64,000 nt of DNA. It comes from Lunularia cruciata. Taxonomy: Eukaryota; Streptophyta; Marchantiopsida; Lunulariales; Lunulariaceae. This document shows, one piece after another, positions 40,039 through 50,450 of the stretch. The notes beneath the pieces were generated by a model. The model did no database searches. It saw nothing but the letters and a program-made list of their open reading frames with translations, and was not told where the DNA came from. Within the stretch, counting starts at the first letter, position 1. Every line of letters begins with the position of its first letter. Made by a program: the position numbers and the translations under genes. The stretch lies in contig OX419756.1 of NCBI GenBank assembly GCA_948567375.1, forward strand, positions 17,241,001 to 17,305,000. The letters run 5' to 3'.

Positions 40039-41620
40039 AGGAGGGGCAACAACACTTCAACATGACACCTATATGGAAGGTAAGAAGCAACTTGTAGATG
40101 CATTCACCCGCATGCCAATGCATTCACTTGCATACCGATAGCAAATAATTTAGTGGCAAAGGTTAAGATTAACCTTGAATTCTAGCCAAAGATTCTGGCT
40201 ACTACAAAAATTGATCCAAAGATTGTAGGAGTGCAATCATCTTAAGGCGTCACCAGCACCCAAGGACTCACCTTTTGTAATGGCAAATTATGGATCCTAA
40301 ATTTCCAAAAATTATGCACCACCATTCTAGCGGAATGTCATGATTTGGCCATTGTAGGTCATGTTGGAGTGGACAAGACCTTGGATGCAATCTAGTGCCA
40401 TAACTATTTACCCAAGATGAGGAACGATGTAATGGACTATGTGCGCAACTGCCTACTCTATCACTAAAACAAAGCTTCTCATCAATTTCCTACAGAGCTC
40501 CTTCAACCTCTCTCCACTCCTACATAATGTTATGAATAGTTGAGTATGGATCTCGTCTGTGAATTACCCAAGACCACCTTAAGGTTTGACTCCCTAGTGG
40601 TCTTTGTGGATTGGCTTAACAAAATGATTTAGGTATGCCCTACCACCAAGGATGTTACCGCTCTGTAACTAGCTCAATTATACTTAGATGTTGTCTTCTC
40701 TCACCATGGCTTGTCTTGAATACTCATACCGATAAAGGCACTCAATTTACCAATTTGTTTTGGCAAACACTCTTTGGTTTCTTCAAACCCAAATTGGCCA
40801 TATTCATGGCTTACCACCCCCGAATAGATGGACAAATAGCGGGCTAATCTCACTATTGAAGACATGCTACACAACTTCACGTTAGAGGAGCAAGAGAGGT
40901 GGGACACCCTACTCCCATTGGTGGAATTTGCTTACAATAATTTGGTGAATGCATCCACCCATGTCACTCCATTCTTCCTCATGTATAGTGAGAATCCTTT
41001 CACACCTTCTAGCTTGATGAAGATCTGTCCATTGGCTACCAAGGTCGATGCAGCCAACACATTTGTTTCTAAAATCCAACAACGTGTAAAGTGCACCAAG
41101 CACAGATTGCAGATTGCACAAAATCAACACCAGTAGTATGCCAATGCACACCATAGGCACATGGAGTTCAATGTTGGGGATCAGGTATGGTTATCTACAA
41201 CCAACCTCACACTAGTTGGCCCTTATAAGCTCAAACTCCATTTTATTGGGCCTTTTTCTATTCTTTGTCAAGTCGATGTTGTGGCCTATCACCTTGAGCT
41301 ACCACCATACATGAAGATCCATCCAATGTTCCATGTTTCCCTACTATATAGATTTACTCCTTGATGGAGCCACTATCATTCCACACAAGATATTTGAACT
41401 TGTCCGACACTCATTGATGACATGAAGGAATATGAAGTGGAATGTATCCTCCCAAAATGCATGTGTGACACTTTCCATCCACAGGTGGACTATTTGGTAC
41501 AGTGGAAAGGGTACCTCCTCTATGAGGCAACCTGGGAGCCCGCTGCCAATTTGACCCATGCATCCCTATTGGTGCAAGCATTTGAGCAACAACTACACAA
41601 CAAGGACATTGCGTCTTAAA
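40039..41620 (+). pseudogene. pol: G2 forward copy, right piece: RNase H end, integrase, chromodomain
   Basis: Begins in the RNase H/integrase junction (KKQLVDAFTRMPM), then integrase with CHDLAIVGHVGVDKTL, broken core frames, MLHNFTLEEQERWDTLLPLVEFAYNN and HVTPFFLMYSENP. The GPY/F module follows (VGPYKLKLHFIGPFSIL, MKIHPMFHVSLL), then a chromodomain, EYEVECILPKCMCDTF and YLVQWKGYLLYEATWEPAANL (about 41422-41590). G2 is therefore also a chromovirus, distinct from G1 in sequence. It stops with TAA at 41617-41619, just before the polypurine tract (AAAAGGAGTGAAG, 41618-41630). More than ten stops; inactive. Its left boundary at 40039 is the edge of the G3 LTR. Confidence 0.75.
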
Positions 41621-41632
41621 AGGAGTGAAGTG

Positions 41633-42381
41633 TGTAATACCAAGAGCTAACCATATGATATAGATGTGAAATTTGGCTTTGTCATATCTAGAATGATGTT
41701 ATACATGATAGAAAAAATAGGTCATAAAAGTATCACCAAAAGATTATTTCTACTAATAGGACACAAACCAAAATAGACTTGAAAACCTTAGAACCAATAG
41801 CTAGACATATGATTTAAAAGTGAGATTGGTTTGGTAACATCTGGAAGGATGTTACACATGATAGACTAAATAAATCAGAAAGAGATATCACCAAAAGGGG
41901 ACTTCTACTAATAGAGTAGGAACCAAAATATACCTGAAATCTCTCAAGGTAATTTTGGAGTCCTAACGGATGAATTAGATCTCAAAAATATGCAGATTCT
42001 CCCCCTCCAATAGAGGAAAGGATGACCTTCCCTCCCCTTGTTTTGTCTAATTGAGGGCTTTCCAACGGTACCTCACCCACATGATTTTGAGATTCCTACA
42101 AGAAGATTCTTTAAAAGATTCTCTCTAGTCAAAGCTTGTTTGACCAACCAGATAGGATAGGATCTACATGTCACCCATCCAAGTAAATAATCCAAGGGTG
42201 GAGCTTGCTGACATGTCACCTATCTATGTACCTAATGTTATGGTGGGGCTTCCTTGGAGGAGATCCTCTTTGTTTATATAATAAAGAGAATGTGCTCCTT
42301 TGGGGCATTAGAGGTTTGAGTGTGAAATTGTGTTTTTCATGGTGTGTTTCTTTTTAGGTCTTCTATCCTTAGAGTATTAAA
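41633..42381 (+). repeat. G2 forward copy 3' LTR
   Basis: About 749 bp from TGTAATACC to GAGTATTAAA (expected GTATTACA). It contains two diverged tandem units of roughly 170 bp at its left (each with ...CTTCTACTAATAG), a damaged inverted W-box pair at about 42126-42147 and a TATATAATAAAG box near 42276. It is homologous to 46146-46732 (reverse) and 62769-63448 (reverse). Confidence 0.7.
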
Positions 42382-42509
42382 TGCATCCGGGATCCATAAC
42401 TTACCATCACAAAAGGTCAATCCTTTGGGTGCTAGTGACACCTTTGGATGATTGAGCACCTACAATCTTGTGGATCAATTTTTGTAACAACAAGAATCCT
42501 TAGCCAAAT

Positions 42510-42860
42510 TTAGGGTTCATCTTGACTTCCACCACTAGATTGTTTGCCATTGGCATCCATGTGAATGCATCTGCAAGCTGCTTCTTGCCTTTCACATATG
42601 TGAGTGTCATGTTGAATTGTTATCTCCACTCTGCCCACCAAATCTATCGATGAGAAAGATCTTTGTGTCTTAAGGTAGACTAAAGGTTTGTGGTCCATCT
42701 CTACCACAATGCCTTCTCACCAAGATAGTGCTTCCAATGCTTGGTTGCAAGGACAATGGCCAGCTCTTCTCGTTTGGTGGTGTGATAGTTGCATTTTTCC
42801 GATAACTTATGAGAGAAATATGCAATTGGGTGTCATCCGTCTTGCCACTCTTGTTGTAAG
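42510..42860 (-). pseudogene. pol: G2 reverse copy RNase H
   Basis: The frame at 42707-42510 reads VEMDHKPLVYLKTQRSFSS (catalytic Asp in MDHK) and then VEITIQHDTHICERQEAACRCIHMDANGK, the decayed equivalent of the YxPGKxNxVADALSR region. The preceding 150 bp on the minus strand continue the domain with stops. Inactive. Confidence 0.6.
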
Positions 42861-42999
42861 TCTTCTCCTATTGCTATGCATTATACATCTATAGTCATCT
42901 TGATTGGACATTTTGGGTCATATCATTTCAAAATAAGTGCATGTAGTAATGTATTTTTCAACTCCAGAAAGGCGGGTTCTTGTGTGGTTACTCATATCT

Positions 43000-43900
43000 A
43001 TTTCTTTCCCTTGCCCAATGGTGCTATAGAAGGTTGTGCAATCTTGGAGATGTCCTTGAAAAATTGATGATAAAACCCCATCAATCCCAAGAAACTCTAA
43101 GTTGAGTCTGATCTTTTGCAACACCCCATTTTTTAATGACCTTTATTTTATATATTGGTATTTGAATACCTTTGGCACTTACTCTATGCCCTAAGTAGTC
43201 AACTTCAAATTTACCAATCTCACATTTGAGATTTTGGCATACAATTGATTGTGTCATAGAATTGGAAGGACTTCTTGTAGATTTTGCTTGTGCTCTATTA
43301 TTGTGCTTCTATAGACTAAGGTGTCATCAAGGAAAATGATAAGAAATTTATCCAAGTATAGATGAAATATGTCATTCATCAAATGCATTAAAGTGGTTGG
43401 AGTGTTGGTGAGGCCAAACAACATCACCTAGTACTCAAAGTGACCACATCTTGTTTGAAAGGCCATTTGTGTATGTCTTCTTCTGCAATCTTGATTTGGT
43501 TGTAACCACTCTATAGATCAAGTTTGGTGAAGTGCCTTGCACCATTGAGTAAATAAAACAAATCATCCATGTGAAGTAATGGATATTTGCTCATCATTGT
43601 TTCTTGATTTAGCCCCCGCTAGTCAATGCACATGTCCATTGTTCCTTCCTTCTTCTTCACAAACAATATAGGAGCTCCATATGGTGATACACTTGGTTGC
43701 ATAAACCCTTTTTGCAACACCTCTTCAATTTGAGCCTTACACTCCTCCAACTCATGAGGTAATAGTCGATATGGTGCCTTACAAGGAGATATCTTTTTAG
43801 AATGTATCTCAATTTTATGATCTACTCTCCTTTTTGGCTGTAAACCTATGGGTAATTCATCTAGAAAGACATCTTGAAACTCATTGACCACATCTATCAA
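43000..43900 (-). pseudogene. pol: G2 reverse copy reverse transcriptase
   Basis: The frame at 43900-43619 reads VVNEFQDVFLDELPIGLQPKR and CKAPYRLLPHELEECKAQIEEVLQ, then SPYGAPILFVKKKEGTMDMCID. Below 43619 the palm is still detectable on the minus strand, in changing frames, down to about 43000 (regions corresponding to DLxxGYxxxR, FGLTNAP and the catalytic box), but it is full of stops. It matches the forward fragment at 27865-28341. Confidence 0.6.
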
Positions 43901-43933
43901 TTTCTCAAAAATTTATCCATTATATTGTGCACT

Positions 43934-44509
43934 TTAGACTTCTATTATTTGACCCATGAAACATCTATCTGTCTTACCAATACATGTGGTTCCTATGACA
44001 TAGAGAGGCAACTCTTGCCTTTGTGATCTTTCAAAGATCTTCCATTGACTCATTCTCACTACTTTCTTTCTCCAATCCACCATAAGGTTGTAGTGCTTCA
44101 TCCACAATATGTCTAAGATCACATCATAACAAGCTAATTGTATTACCCACCACTCAATGGCTTCTTGATACTCTCCTATAAAGAGTACTACCTTTTTAGG
44201 TAGTGACTCAATCATCTCTGTCTGGCCATTAGGTAACATTACTTCAACATTCTAATCCTTCACTAGTTCGATCCCCAACCTTATTGCAACAAAGCAAGAT
44301 AAGAAGTTCTTTAATGCTCCAAGGTCTATCAACACTCTCACCAAATTGCCTTTTAGGACTCCATTTACAAAAGTTAATTGTGTGTTTGTTTTCCTCCACC
44401 TTTGCACACTTGTTATTTCCTTTCCTTGCTTATATTGTTCTTCACCAAGCAAATAAAGCCATGAGGTACATTTACTGGTGGTCTTCATTTTTTGATGTGA
44501 TTTCAACAT
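43934..44509 (-). pseudogene. pol: G2 reverse copy protease
   Basis: 44509-44252 reads VNGVLKGNLVRVLIDLGALKNFLS, where LIDLGALKNF stands for the usual LIDSGATHNF; the active-site Ser/Thr is Leu. 44239-43934 continues with YDVILDILWMKHYNLMVDWRKK, corresponding to the YDxILGMxWL signature. Inactive. Confidence 0.6.
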
Positions 44510-44576
44510 CTTCCTCTTTAATTCATCTCTCCATGTGGTTCAAGGTTGCTTGTATGAGATCAAGGGCCTCTAAGAT

Positions 44577-45226
44577 AACAAGTACGGAAATTGATGGCTA
44601 TATGCTCAATTCAACTACAATTGTAGTAGAGTTATTATTCTAGCCCCTCTTCCCATGGAACTCCTTCTCTTCTTTCTTTGATCCATCCCCATTCTCCTTA
44701 GAGGGGTCTTTCTCCTCGGTCTTGGAACTGAATGTTGCATAATCCCATAAGAATTGGTCCACCAAAATGGTATGTCTTAGCCCAATAATTTTACATCTCT
44801 GTTATTGCTTCACCTTTTCCAAGCACCCTTGCTATTCTTTGAGCGCAACCAATGGCTTCAAACATAGTGCAAGGATTTTGTACCATTACCTCTTGACAAA
44901 TCTACCCTTTATCCCCTTTTGAAATTATTGAGAGCTTTGGCTGGACTCATATCTATTATCACAACCTATAAATCAAGAAACACCTCCACGTATTCTTGTA
45001 TGCTATTCTTCTGCTTCAACCTCCAGAGTATGGTTTGAGCCATTTGCACAAAATCTACAGATTGGAAATTCTTGAGCAGCCCTTCTGGCATGGTTGTCCA
45101 AGTGACCTCTTTTCCTTCTACCAGTGATGATCGTTCCCAAGCATCATACCATGTGAGGGCTTCATCGGTCAAGTACCCACACGCAAACACACTTGCAGAA
45201 TGATTTATGATCTCAATTATGAACAA
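44577..45226 (-). pseudogene. gag: G2 reverse copy Gag remnant
   Basis: 45226-44966 reads SVFACGYLTDEALTWYDAWERS, EVTWTTMPEGLLKNFQSVDFV and LKQKNSIQEYVEVFLDL, the standard gag-domain block (AxxWW/Yxx ... W...F...F ... SVxxY). Around 44640-44577 a knuckle can be traced as YYNCS-stop-IEHIAINFRT, in which two of the zinc-binding cysteines are changed to Tyr and Phe. Confidence 0.55.
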
Positions 45227-46127
45227 TCAAAGGTATCAATTCATTCTTGAAATCCAATTTCCCACAACTCCCATGGAACAATGTCCCTTTCAAGGATTGA
45301 TATTACATGTCTTTTTCATTTGTAGCAACAATGTAGCTTGGTTGTTGATTGGGATTAGTGTCCTCGGCATGAGTAGCTCTCAAGGTGATTCAATTGCTAC
45401 TGTTGGTTGTTGGGATGGCTCCATTGCTTGCATTATTGGATCATTCTTGATGGTACATACTTGATTTTGCAATTCCTCTATGGTTATCTTGATCTCTCAA
45501 AACTCTTTCAACATCCCTTGCATTCCTTGCATCAACTCTTGCAACTATGGATCCATGCTTCCTACACATGGCCAATGTTCAATTGCTACTTCCTACTTCA
45601 AAAGAGGGAGCATAAAATATTGGAACTACCATTTGGATCTCAGAGGCTATCACTCATTGATAATATTTCTCACCAAAATTATAGACTACAAAATCTCTAA
45701 ACATCACTTTTGGCCTAATCACATAACAAATTTCTACTTGCATGTTGAAAGGGTAAGGATCTGGTGCATTCAGATCTATAAAATTATAAAAAAATGTAGA
45801 TTGTCAAGTCCTACTCTCTATCATATACCACCATTGGTAGAATCATTGGGTTTGGAGAATTCGTCACTCTATCCATGAATTCTCCTGCAAAATGATAAAT
45901 GAAAGATACTCTCATTTGCTCATGTTAGATGTACATAATCTTGATATAGAATGGATTCAAGAATGGAAAGCTATGTGCAATAAATTGTCCTCTAGGTGCC
46001 TCCATCCCATCTCTTTCTAAGACACCCCCAACTCTAACAATTATACTTTGTTTTCTCCCCTTAAAATTACTTAGTTTAAGTAGCCTATGTTCTTCCAAGA
46101 GTGGTGATCCACTCTCTTGGATGAAAA

Positions 46128-46145
46128 CACCTGCTTTGAAACCAT
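46128..46145 (-). other. G2 primer-binding site (initiator Met)
   Basis: Read on the minus strand immediately after the LTR: ATGGTTTCAAAGCAGGTG, two or three changes from TTGGTATCAGAGCAGG. Confidence 0.65.
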
Positions 46146-46732
46146 TGTAAAACCTCAAGGATAAAAGAACTTTCCAAGAGAGATACAAGAGAGAACACAC
46201 AAATTTCACACTCAATCCTCAGATGCCCCAAAGGAGTACCTTTGCTTTATTATATAGCAAAGAGGATCCCCTCAAAGGAAGCTCCACCCTTAGCTAAGAT
46301 ATAAGGATTGATGACATGTCAGCAAGCTGCACCATTAGATAGTTGCCTAGATGGGTGACGTGTTGGTCCTTGTTCTATCTAGTTGGTCAAACATGTTTGA
46401 CCAAAGAGAATCTTCTTGTAAGAAGCTCCAAATCATATGGGTGAGATACCATTGGAAAGCTCTCAATAAGGCAAATCATGGGGAAAGAAGGCAAGCCTAT
46501 GTTCCCAAAGGAGAGAAAATATTTTCACTTTCAAGGCCTAATTCATCTGTTTAGGCCTCCAAAATTGGCTCAAAAGTTTTCATTCTATTTTTGGTTTTTG
46601 CTCTATTAGTAGAAGCGCTCTTTTGGTGGCACCTCTATTTGATCTACCTAGCCTGTCATACAAAACATCATTCTAAGATGTTACCAAGTCAATTTTCACC
46701 TCCATATGATATGTCAAACTATTCATATTACA
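46146..46732 (-). repeat. G2 reverse copy 5' LTR
   Basis: 587 bp with ends TGTAATATG...GGTTTTACA on the minus strand. It contains a perfect 22-bp palindrome at 46383-46404 and an AT-rich TATA region near 46250. It lacks the second internal tandem unit found in the other two G2 LTRs. Confidence 0.75.
46383..46404. promoter_or_regulatory. Palindromic inverted W-box pair in the G2 LTR
   Basis: The 22 bases at 46383-46404 (TTGGTCAAACA plus its exact complement) form a perfect palindrome with a W-box (TTGACC) on each strand. The solo LTR keeps GGTCAAA...TTTGACC at 62991-63009; the forward LTR keeps one arm intact at 42139-42146. WRKY factors bind W-boxes; responsiveness here is inferred. Confidence 0.45.
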
Positions 46733-49252
46733 CCAAGCTCTAAGTCTTATTTTTCCATAAGAAAGAATCCTAACTCTGTCAAATAATAGCCCATCAATGA
46801 AGATGATGGTAAGGATGTTGGTGTACATATACCCTCTGATATTTGCTTGGATCTTTTTGGGGTCTAGTGATACAAAGTTAACAAATGTTGGGAGTTGTGC
46901 ATGCAAGGCTTAGCTAAAGCTCACAAGTGAAAAATTAGATCTATCTAGAAGTCATAGGTACATGAATCCATTATCATGATAGTTGCCCAAAAAAGGAACA
47001 ACCATGGGATAAGAACTTTTTGGCTAAGAGAGGCCCATGCATATATAAAAGCTACTTGTGCAATGGTACTTTGTAATATGAGATCACATCCTCTCATGGT
47101 TGGGAAGATGTGATCTCATATTGGAGGGATAAGGGATTTGTGGGCTACACCACCCTTCTCATAGTTGTTGGTGCATACATGGCCTTAACAAGGTGGAGAA
47201 GGTATTGCATATGATGTTGTCAAAAGTGCATGTGTGGAAAAAGTGCCTCTATAGGAGGGTATGTGCAAGCTAGATAGGAGGCTTAAAGGAGATAGCAACA
47301 ATCTAGAATGGAGTAGGCTACTTATGTGTTCTTCAACCTAGGAACTAAGTGAGCATGGGCTATGGCTTGAACTAATGTGTTGGAAATGAATGACTTGTAA
47401 AAATTCTCAATCCTTAATGGAGATCCCAACACCCTCATGCCTCCTAATGGAGAATCCAAGGGAGTTAGAACTATACATGGTTTATTACCTTGGATTTACA
47501 AGTCCAAATTTCTAAACCTAAGGTTTCTAAGCCAAGTGTGAAAGCCACTATGGTGCAAAATACATCCTCCAAAGGGCCTAAGATGTGGGTATCAATACCA
47601 AGAGGTGAAAAGAGATATGATGGAAAAGCAATTGCACTCTCTTGTAACGCTTTGCAGTGGGATATGATAAAAAGAAATCCCCTTACATCAGCAAATGCAA
47701 ACTATGTGAAATCTCCTAAGTTAGTATGTGTACTATACTACAAAGAGGTCTCCATGCTCTAGAACCTGCAGAAAAATAGGATCGAGGAATAGATCTGATC
47801 TTCTGTTGAGAAAAAAAGCACAAAACAAAGATGTACAAGAAATTGTATTGATGTATTGGATACATCCATTAGGTTAACCACACCATCCTCAAAGAGATCC
47901 AAGGATGCTCCAATACAAGAATAACAACCTTGTAACCTCCTAGAGTGGCCATAACAAATTGATGTGAAGACAAAAAAGAAGAAAATGAGTATCATAGATG
48001 TAGACAAATGGTACATGAGACTAAAAAAATAACGTATATATCCATAATAGCAATGAGGCAAACACCATATATCTCCTTTCATATAGCAAGGAGACAATAT
48101 GCACCAAGGTGCATTAGACCCAAAGCAATATGTTGATAATAAGTAAAGAGAAGGAGAAAACTATAATTTGGAGTGTTTGAGAAAAGGTAATCATATAGAT
48201 GCTCAAAAGCCATACTCAATGGCCCACTTGTTAGAAACACAGCGAATGAAATAAAGTATGAGCAAAGATGAACACCATCAACTAAAAGCTCCTAATCTGG
48301 TTGATAGTCATGTAGGAAAGGAGGGAGCTCCGCCTGAACCGTTAAATGGACCATATGTAATGTAGATTGTATATCAAAGGAGAAGTACATTGGTTGGGAG
48401 GGTGCTAGTGGCTGATTTGCATGTCTATACTCCCTTACTTGGCCAACATCAAAGAGTGACAAAAGGCAATAATGCTATGGAGGTGGGACGTGTGATTGTG
48501 GGGATTATGCAATTTTACTAGTAGTTGCTTGAGCTTGTATGATATATTCATCTTGAATTGTTAACCAATGCTCAATAACATCTTGAAGGCAATCTCACCG
48601 TATATTGATGCATCCCCATGGGATAGTAGGAGTAGAGTCCATTTTGGAAAGAAAGTTAATAAAGTCCATGGAAATACATCTCTTCCATAGTTACCTTCCA
48701 AGATAGCTTACAGTAATAATGAGAGCATGGAGGTATATGTGGACCAGTAAGATCATCGACCACATCACAAATTCAATAATGCTAACTGTGGCCGAGGAGA
48801 GCAGCACACCGACGCCACGAAGTTGTTAGACTACTGTAGATCGATTTGAGATGTCCTCAAACTGGAGTCAATAGCATTTGATCGGGAGAGAGACAGTCTC
48901 GTCAAGGCATGAAATGCTGATCTCATAAACATAATCTAACATGAATCACGACACTCTAAAGAATAAACACGATCCGTGACTTTATTAGCAATTAAGATAT
49001 CATGACGCACCGGGCACTCCCTATGCTATGTGATGAGAGCGATGTGCAAGCTGCTTTGCAGCATCGGGAAGAAGTCTCTACGTTCAAGTACAGCTTACCA
49101 CCATCACGAATCTTGGAAAGTAAGAAGCTTGGCAGCTCTGCCAAGCTCGACTCACCTTCGAGTAATTCGATCAGTTCCCAATACTTCGAGGCTAGCCAAA
49201 GTCGACAACTACAGGGCTAGGCACTCTGTATCATACAAACACGCAATTGCAT
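46733..49252. other. Unclassified sequence between G2 and dirigent gene 2
   Basis: No recognised gene. A TATATAAAAG motif at 47041-47050 precedes the hairpin at 47075-47122. A 90-codon frame at 47490-47762 (basic, no motif) and a hydrophobic minus frame at 48097-47759 have no family I can name. Probably old transposon debris in part. Confidence 0.3.
47075..47122. repeat. Perfect 16-bp stem-loop
   Basis: AATATGAGATCACATC (47075-47090) is exactly complementary to 47107-47122, with a 16-nt loop; U-G pairing could extend it by one. A TATATAAAAG motif lies about 25 bp upstream. Confidence 0.85.
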
Positions 49253-49819
49253 TTACACAGAAGAAAAGATCTTGGACATATGGGGACCCTTGGTGGAGCT
49301 TACAACAACATCAACTTTGATAGAACCCTGGATAAGCCAGGTCTTATCAGCGACCTTGGTGCTCTTGACCGAACCGTAAGCACCTGCCAAACCGTGAGTA
49401 CCACCGACAATGGCGTATGTCTGACTGGGCAAATCGTTGCCATCAGAGTCAAGGTTCCAGATACCGCGGAGGTGGATCTCGGCCTCTGCGAAAACGCCTC
49501 CTTTCTCGTTGATGTCTTCGAAGTAAATGCTGACTACTTCGTGCGCCTTTTGTGGGGAGCTGTAGAAGTACAAACCACCAAACCATCCGTACAACTCGGA
49601 ATTCGGGTCAGCTGTCTTGGTGCATCTGTTGTCATAGATGAATCCCTGTCCAGGAAGTTCGTTCTTATCGCTGCCGAAAGACTGCACATCCCCTCCCTCA
49701 TGCTCAAAGAACTCGAAAACGTAGTCCTTGGTCACCGTGTTCACGGTGGCTGCAGAAACCGCGGTCGCAAGAACTATGCAGCCAACGAGCATCAGCAGCA
49801 TGTTGGTGGCGCGAGCCAT
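49253..49819 (-). CDS. Dirigent-like secreted protein (copy 2)
   Basis: 188 residues: signal peptide MARATNMLLMLVGCIVLATA (cleavage near VSA), then a dirigent-type barrel with GQGFIYDNRCTKT, YGWFGGLYFYSSP, VVSIYFEDINEKGGVFAEAE, LRGIWNL and YAIVGGTHGLAGAYGSV. Motif order and spacing match copy 1. The tail (VDVVVSSTKGPHMSKIFSSV) is 19-20 residues longer than in copy 1. Met at 49819 is preferred over 49852 because MAR.TNM starts the signal peptide in both genes. The product should be secreted. Some family members control stereochemistry of phenoxy-radical coupling; this one's substrate is unknown. The frame is intact. A TATAAAA on the minus strand at 50450-50444 may be its promoter, implying a leader of about 600 nt, possibly with an intron. 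Confidence 0.83.
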   Translation of the reverse strand: MARATNMLLMLVGCIVLATAVSAATVNTVTKDYVFEFFEHEGGDVQSFGSDKNELPGQGFIYDNRCTKTADPNSELYGWFGGLYFYSSPQKAHEVVSIYFEDINEKGGVFAEAEIHLRGIWNLDSDGNDLPSQTYAIVGGTHGLAGAYGSVKSTKVADKTWLIQGSIKVDVVVSSTKGPHMSKIFSSV

Positions 49820-50443
49820 GGTGACAGTTTGCGAGAAAACCTGGAACACCAAAGCTTAAACTGAAGATCATCACCGTAAACAATCTCTTCTTTAGGCAAT
49901 TTATGTGTGAACATGACAAAGTTAAACAATCCTAATTGAAGTCCATTCTGGATTCTGGATTCTGAGTTTGAAGTGAGCTTCCCCTTGGAATCCGGAAGCT
50001 CACTCACTCAATCTCTCCCCAGTTGTCTCGTCACTCTGCGCTGGGACATTGTCAAATTTCAAAAACCCCACAGCAAATATCGCTCTCTAAACAATCTACA
50101 TCTAGTACGCGCAGAAGAAAGCTTCAATACGTCAAGGACGAAGTTGCTTTCTCGCTGTGCTTCTAGTCTCGTGAAGTCATGGTCCCAAAACGTATGTCCA
50201 TTGAATAATTCTACACAGCGACCAAGACCTAACTCTCTTCGATCTAGAACTTTGAGATAAACATTATCAACGAGGATCACAAACAGACCAAGCGGACATA
50301 GATGTCAATAATCTACTAATTTCCATGTCACGGTCCAGAGCGGAACACTCACCGTAGAAGAGGTTCGTCAACTCGAATGCTGAGTTCTCCACTGCCAATT
50401 GGGGACAATTCAAACTGATGCTTTCCACTCTCTTCCTACGAGG

Positions 50444-50450
50444 TTTTATA
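50444..50450 (-). promoter_or_regulatory. Possible TATA box of dirigent gene 2
   Basis: TATAAAA on the minus strand in an otherwise mixed-composition stretch, about 625 bp upstream of the ATG. Nothing closer to the gene looks like a TATA box, but the distance makes this tentative. Confidence 0.3.

Larger units (their letters stand above)
42382..46732 (-). mobile_element. G2 reverse copy, 5' LTR to integrase start
   Basis: Reading down from 46732 it carries the 5' LTR, PBS, gag, knuckle remnant, protease, RT, RNase H and the very beginning of integrase, ending at 42382 against the 3' LTR of the forward G2 copy. About 230 bp of the RNase H/integrase junction (42610-42385) is also present in the forward copy (40045-40300), so these are two copies and not one inverted element. 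No 3' LTR of this copy is seen. Heavily mutated. Confidence 0.7.

Noticed and set aside
40039-46732. Whole region as one G2 element with its 3' half inverted
   Set aside because: About 230 bp of the RNase H/integrase junction is present in both halves (40045-40300 and 42610-42385), so two copies are needed.
47490-48097. Copia-type element end
   Set aside because: Suggested by style only; no copia pol motif, PBS or LTR pair could be found.
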